64,000 nt of DNA, taken from the NCBI RefSeq assembly GCF_036010325.1, contig NZ_CP108549.1, positions 2,046,001-2,110,000 of the forward strand, read 5' to 3'. How positions within the stretch are numbered: position 1 is the first letter of the stretch; each line of letters opens with the position of its first letter. This DNA is from Streptomyces sp. NBC_01210 (GTDB lineage Bacteria > Actinomycetota > Actinomycetes > Streptomycetales > Streptomycetaceae). This document shows, piece by piece, positions 63,340-64,000 of this stretch. The translations under genes and the position numbers were made by a program. The notes below the pieces were generated by a model. That model was given only the letters and a program-made list of their open reading frames with translations, searched no databases and had not been told where the DNA came from.

Positions 63340-64000
63340 GCGTTCCCCTCCTGCTCCTGGTTCTCGCGAACCTCTTGATCGAATTCATCGGTGACCAGGG
63401 GCTGCTCCGCGCCCTCGCCGCCGGTCCAGCGCACCATCAGCTCGCCGAGGGCGACTTCCTGGTCCAGGATGACGGCCTTCTCGCGGTAGAGCTCCAGCAG
63501 CGCGAGGAAGCGGGCGACGACGGTGAGGGTGTCGGGTGCGTCTGCGGCGAGCTCCCGGAAGCTGACCTCCCCGGCCTCCCGCAGCCGCGCGACGACCACT
63601 TCGGCCTGTTCGCGCACGGACACGAGGGGCGCGTGGATGTGGTCGATGTACACCTGCGGCTTGGGCCGGGGCTGCATCGCCTTCACCGCGAGCCTGGCGA
63701 AGCCTTCGGCGCCGATGCTGATGACGACCTCGGGCAGCAGCTCGGCGTGGTGGTCCTCGAGCCCGACGGTCCTCGGGTACCGCTTGCCCTCCGCATCCAG
63801 CCGCGCGCTGAAGATCTCGGCGATCTGCTTGTACGCGCGGTACTGCAGCAGCCGCGCGAAGAGCAGATCGCGCGCCTCGAGCAACGCGAGGTCGGCCTCG
63901 TCCTCCACCTCGGCGGTGGGCAGCAGCCGCGCGGCCTTGAGATCGAGCAGCGTGGCGGCGACGACGAGGAACTCGGTGGTCTGATCGAGATCCCAGTCGG
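63336..64000 (-). CDS. scpA: Segregation and condensation protein A (5' end outside window)
   Basis: 221 codons of the C-terminal part are visible; the frame is open to the window edge, where it reads DWDLDQTTEFLVVAATLLDL then KAARLLPTAEVEDEADLALL. The kleisin C-terminal winged helix is RLREAGEVSFRELAADAPDT followed by TVVARFLALLELYREKAVIL. ScpA bridges the heads of the SMC dimer. The start and the N-terminal SMC-binding helices lie beyond base 64000. Confidence 0.95.
   Translation of the reverse strand, partial: DWDLDQTTEFLVVAATLLDLKAARLLPTAEVEDEADLALLEARDLLFARLLQYRAYKQIAEIFSARLDAEGKRYPRTVGLEDHHAELLPEVVISIGAEGFARLAVKAMQPRPKPQVYIDHIHAPLVSVREQAEVVVARLREAGEVSFRELAADAPDTLTVVARFLALLELYREKAVILDQEVALGELMVRWTGGEGAEQPLVTDEFDQEVRENQEQEGNA

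Overview
The window is a high-GC chromosomal segment from an actinomycete, almost certainly a Streptomyces. Supporting features are very high GC at third codon positions, frequent GTG starts, streptogrisin-type secreted proteases, a SepF paralogue, Rpf-type lytic transglycosylases, an FxSxx-COOH cyclophane RiPP cluster and the conserved block aroH-tyrA-cmk-plsC-der plus scpA-scpB-pseudouridine synthase. No rRNA, tRNA or CRISPR array was recognised.

Layout. 0-9 kb is a plastic region. It starts with the C-terminus of a LuxR-type response regulator and an IS remnant. A Tn554-like cassette of three overlapping tyrosine-recombinase genes plus a small TnpC-like gene follows, placed exactly where a dnaE2-type polymerase gene breaks off inside its FQIESPG motif. 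An internally deleted DUF3533 membrane protein gene comes next. 9.4-12.6 kb carries a secreted S1 protease, a slipin and an alpha/beta hydrolase. 12.7-20.9 kb, on the minus strand, is a complete FxSxx-COOH RiPP system: precursor fxsA ending FNSAL, radical SAM/SPASM maturase fxsB with a decayed HExxH hydroxylase-like tail, TIR-like fxsC and the MinD/TIR/NB-ARC/TPR protein fxsT. Directly divergent from it are a SLATT (DUF4231) membrane protein and a convergent SLOG-like nucleotide-sensor gene.

22.6-34.2 kb holds a streptogrisin B gene and then a divergent pair of operons for uptake and oxidation of what is probably an organosulfur compound: two permeases, one ATPase, two substrate-binding lipoproteins, two LLM flavin monooxygenases, an FAD/NAD(P) protein, a DUF1684 protein broken by an in-frame TAG, and a GNAT acetyltransferase. 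The plus-strand arm begins with a Cys-terminated leader peptide of the actinobacterial sulfur-attenuator type.

34.2-49.6 kb is mixed housekeeping: a Cys-rich DUF5685 protein, SepF paralogue, glutaryl-CoA dehydrogenase-like enzyme, MFS exporter, PAP2 phosphatase, I78 inhibitor, a solitary cytochrome oxidase subunit I, a WYL regulator, a glycosyltransferase pair and tandem Rpf/LysM proteins. 49.7-54.2 kb is der-plsC-cmk-tyrA-aroH. 54.4-57.3 kb has a DUF952 protein and a membrane/Rieske redox cassette. 57.2-61.5 kb is a self-contained NAD-salvage operon (pnuC, nadR, nrtR, an ADP-ribosylglycohydrolase and a nucleotidyltransferase) with a perfect palindrome over its promoter. 61.6-64 kb is the pseudouridine synthase, scpB and the start-less end of scpA.
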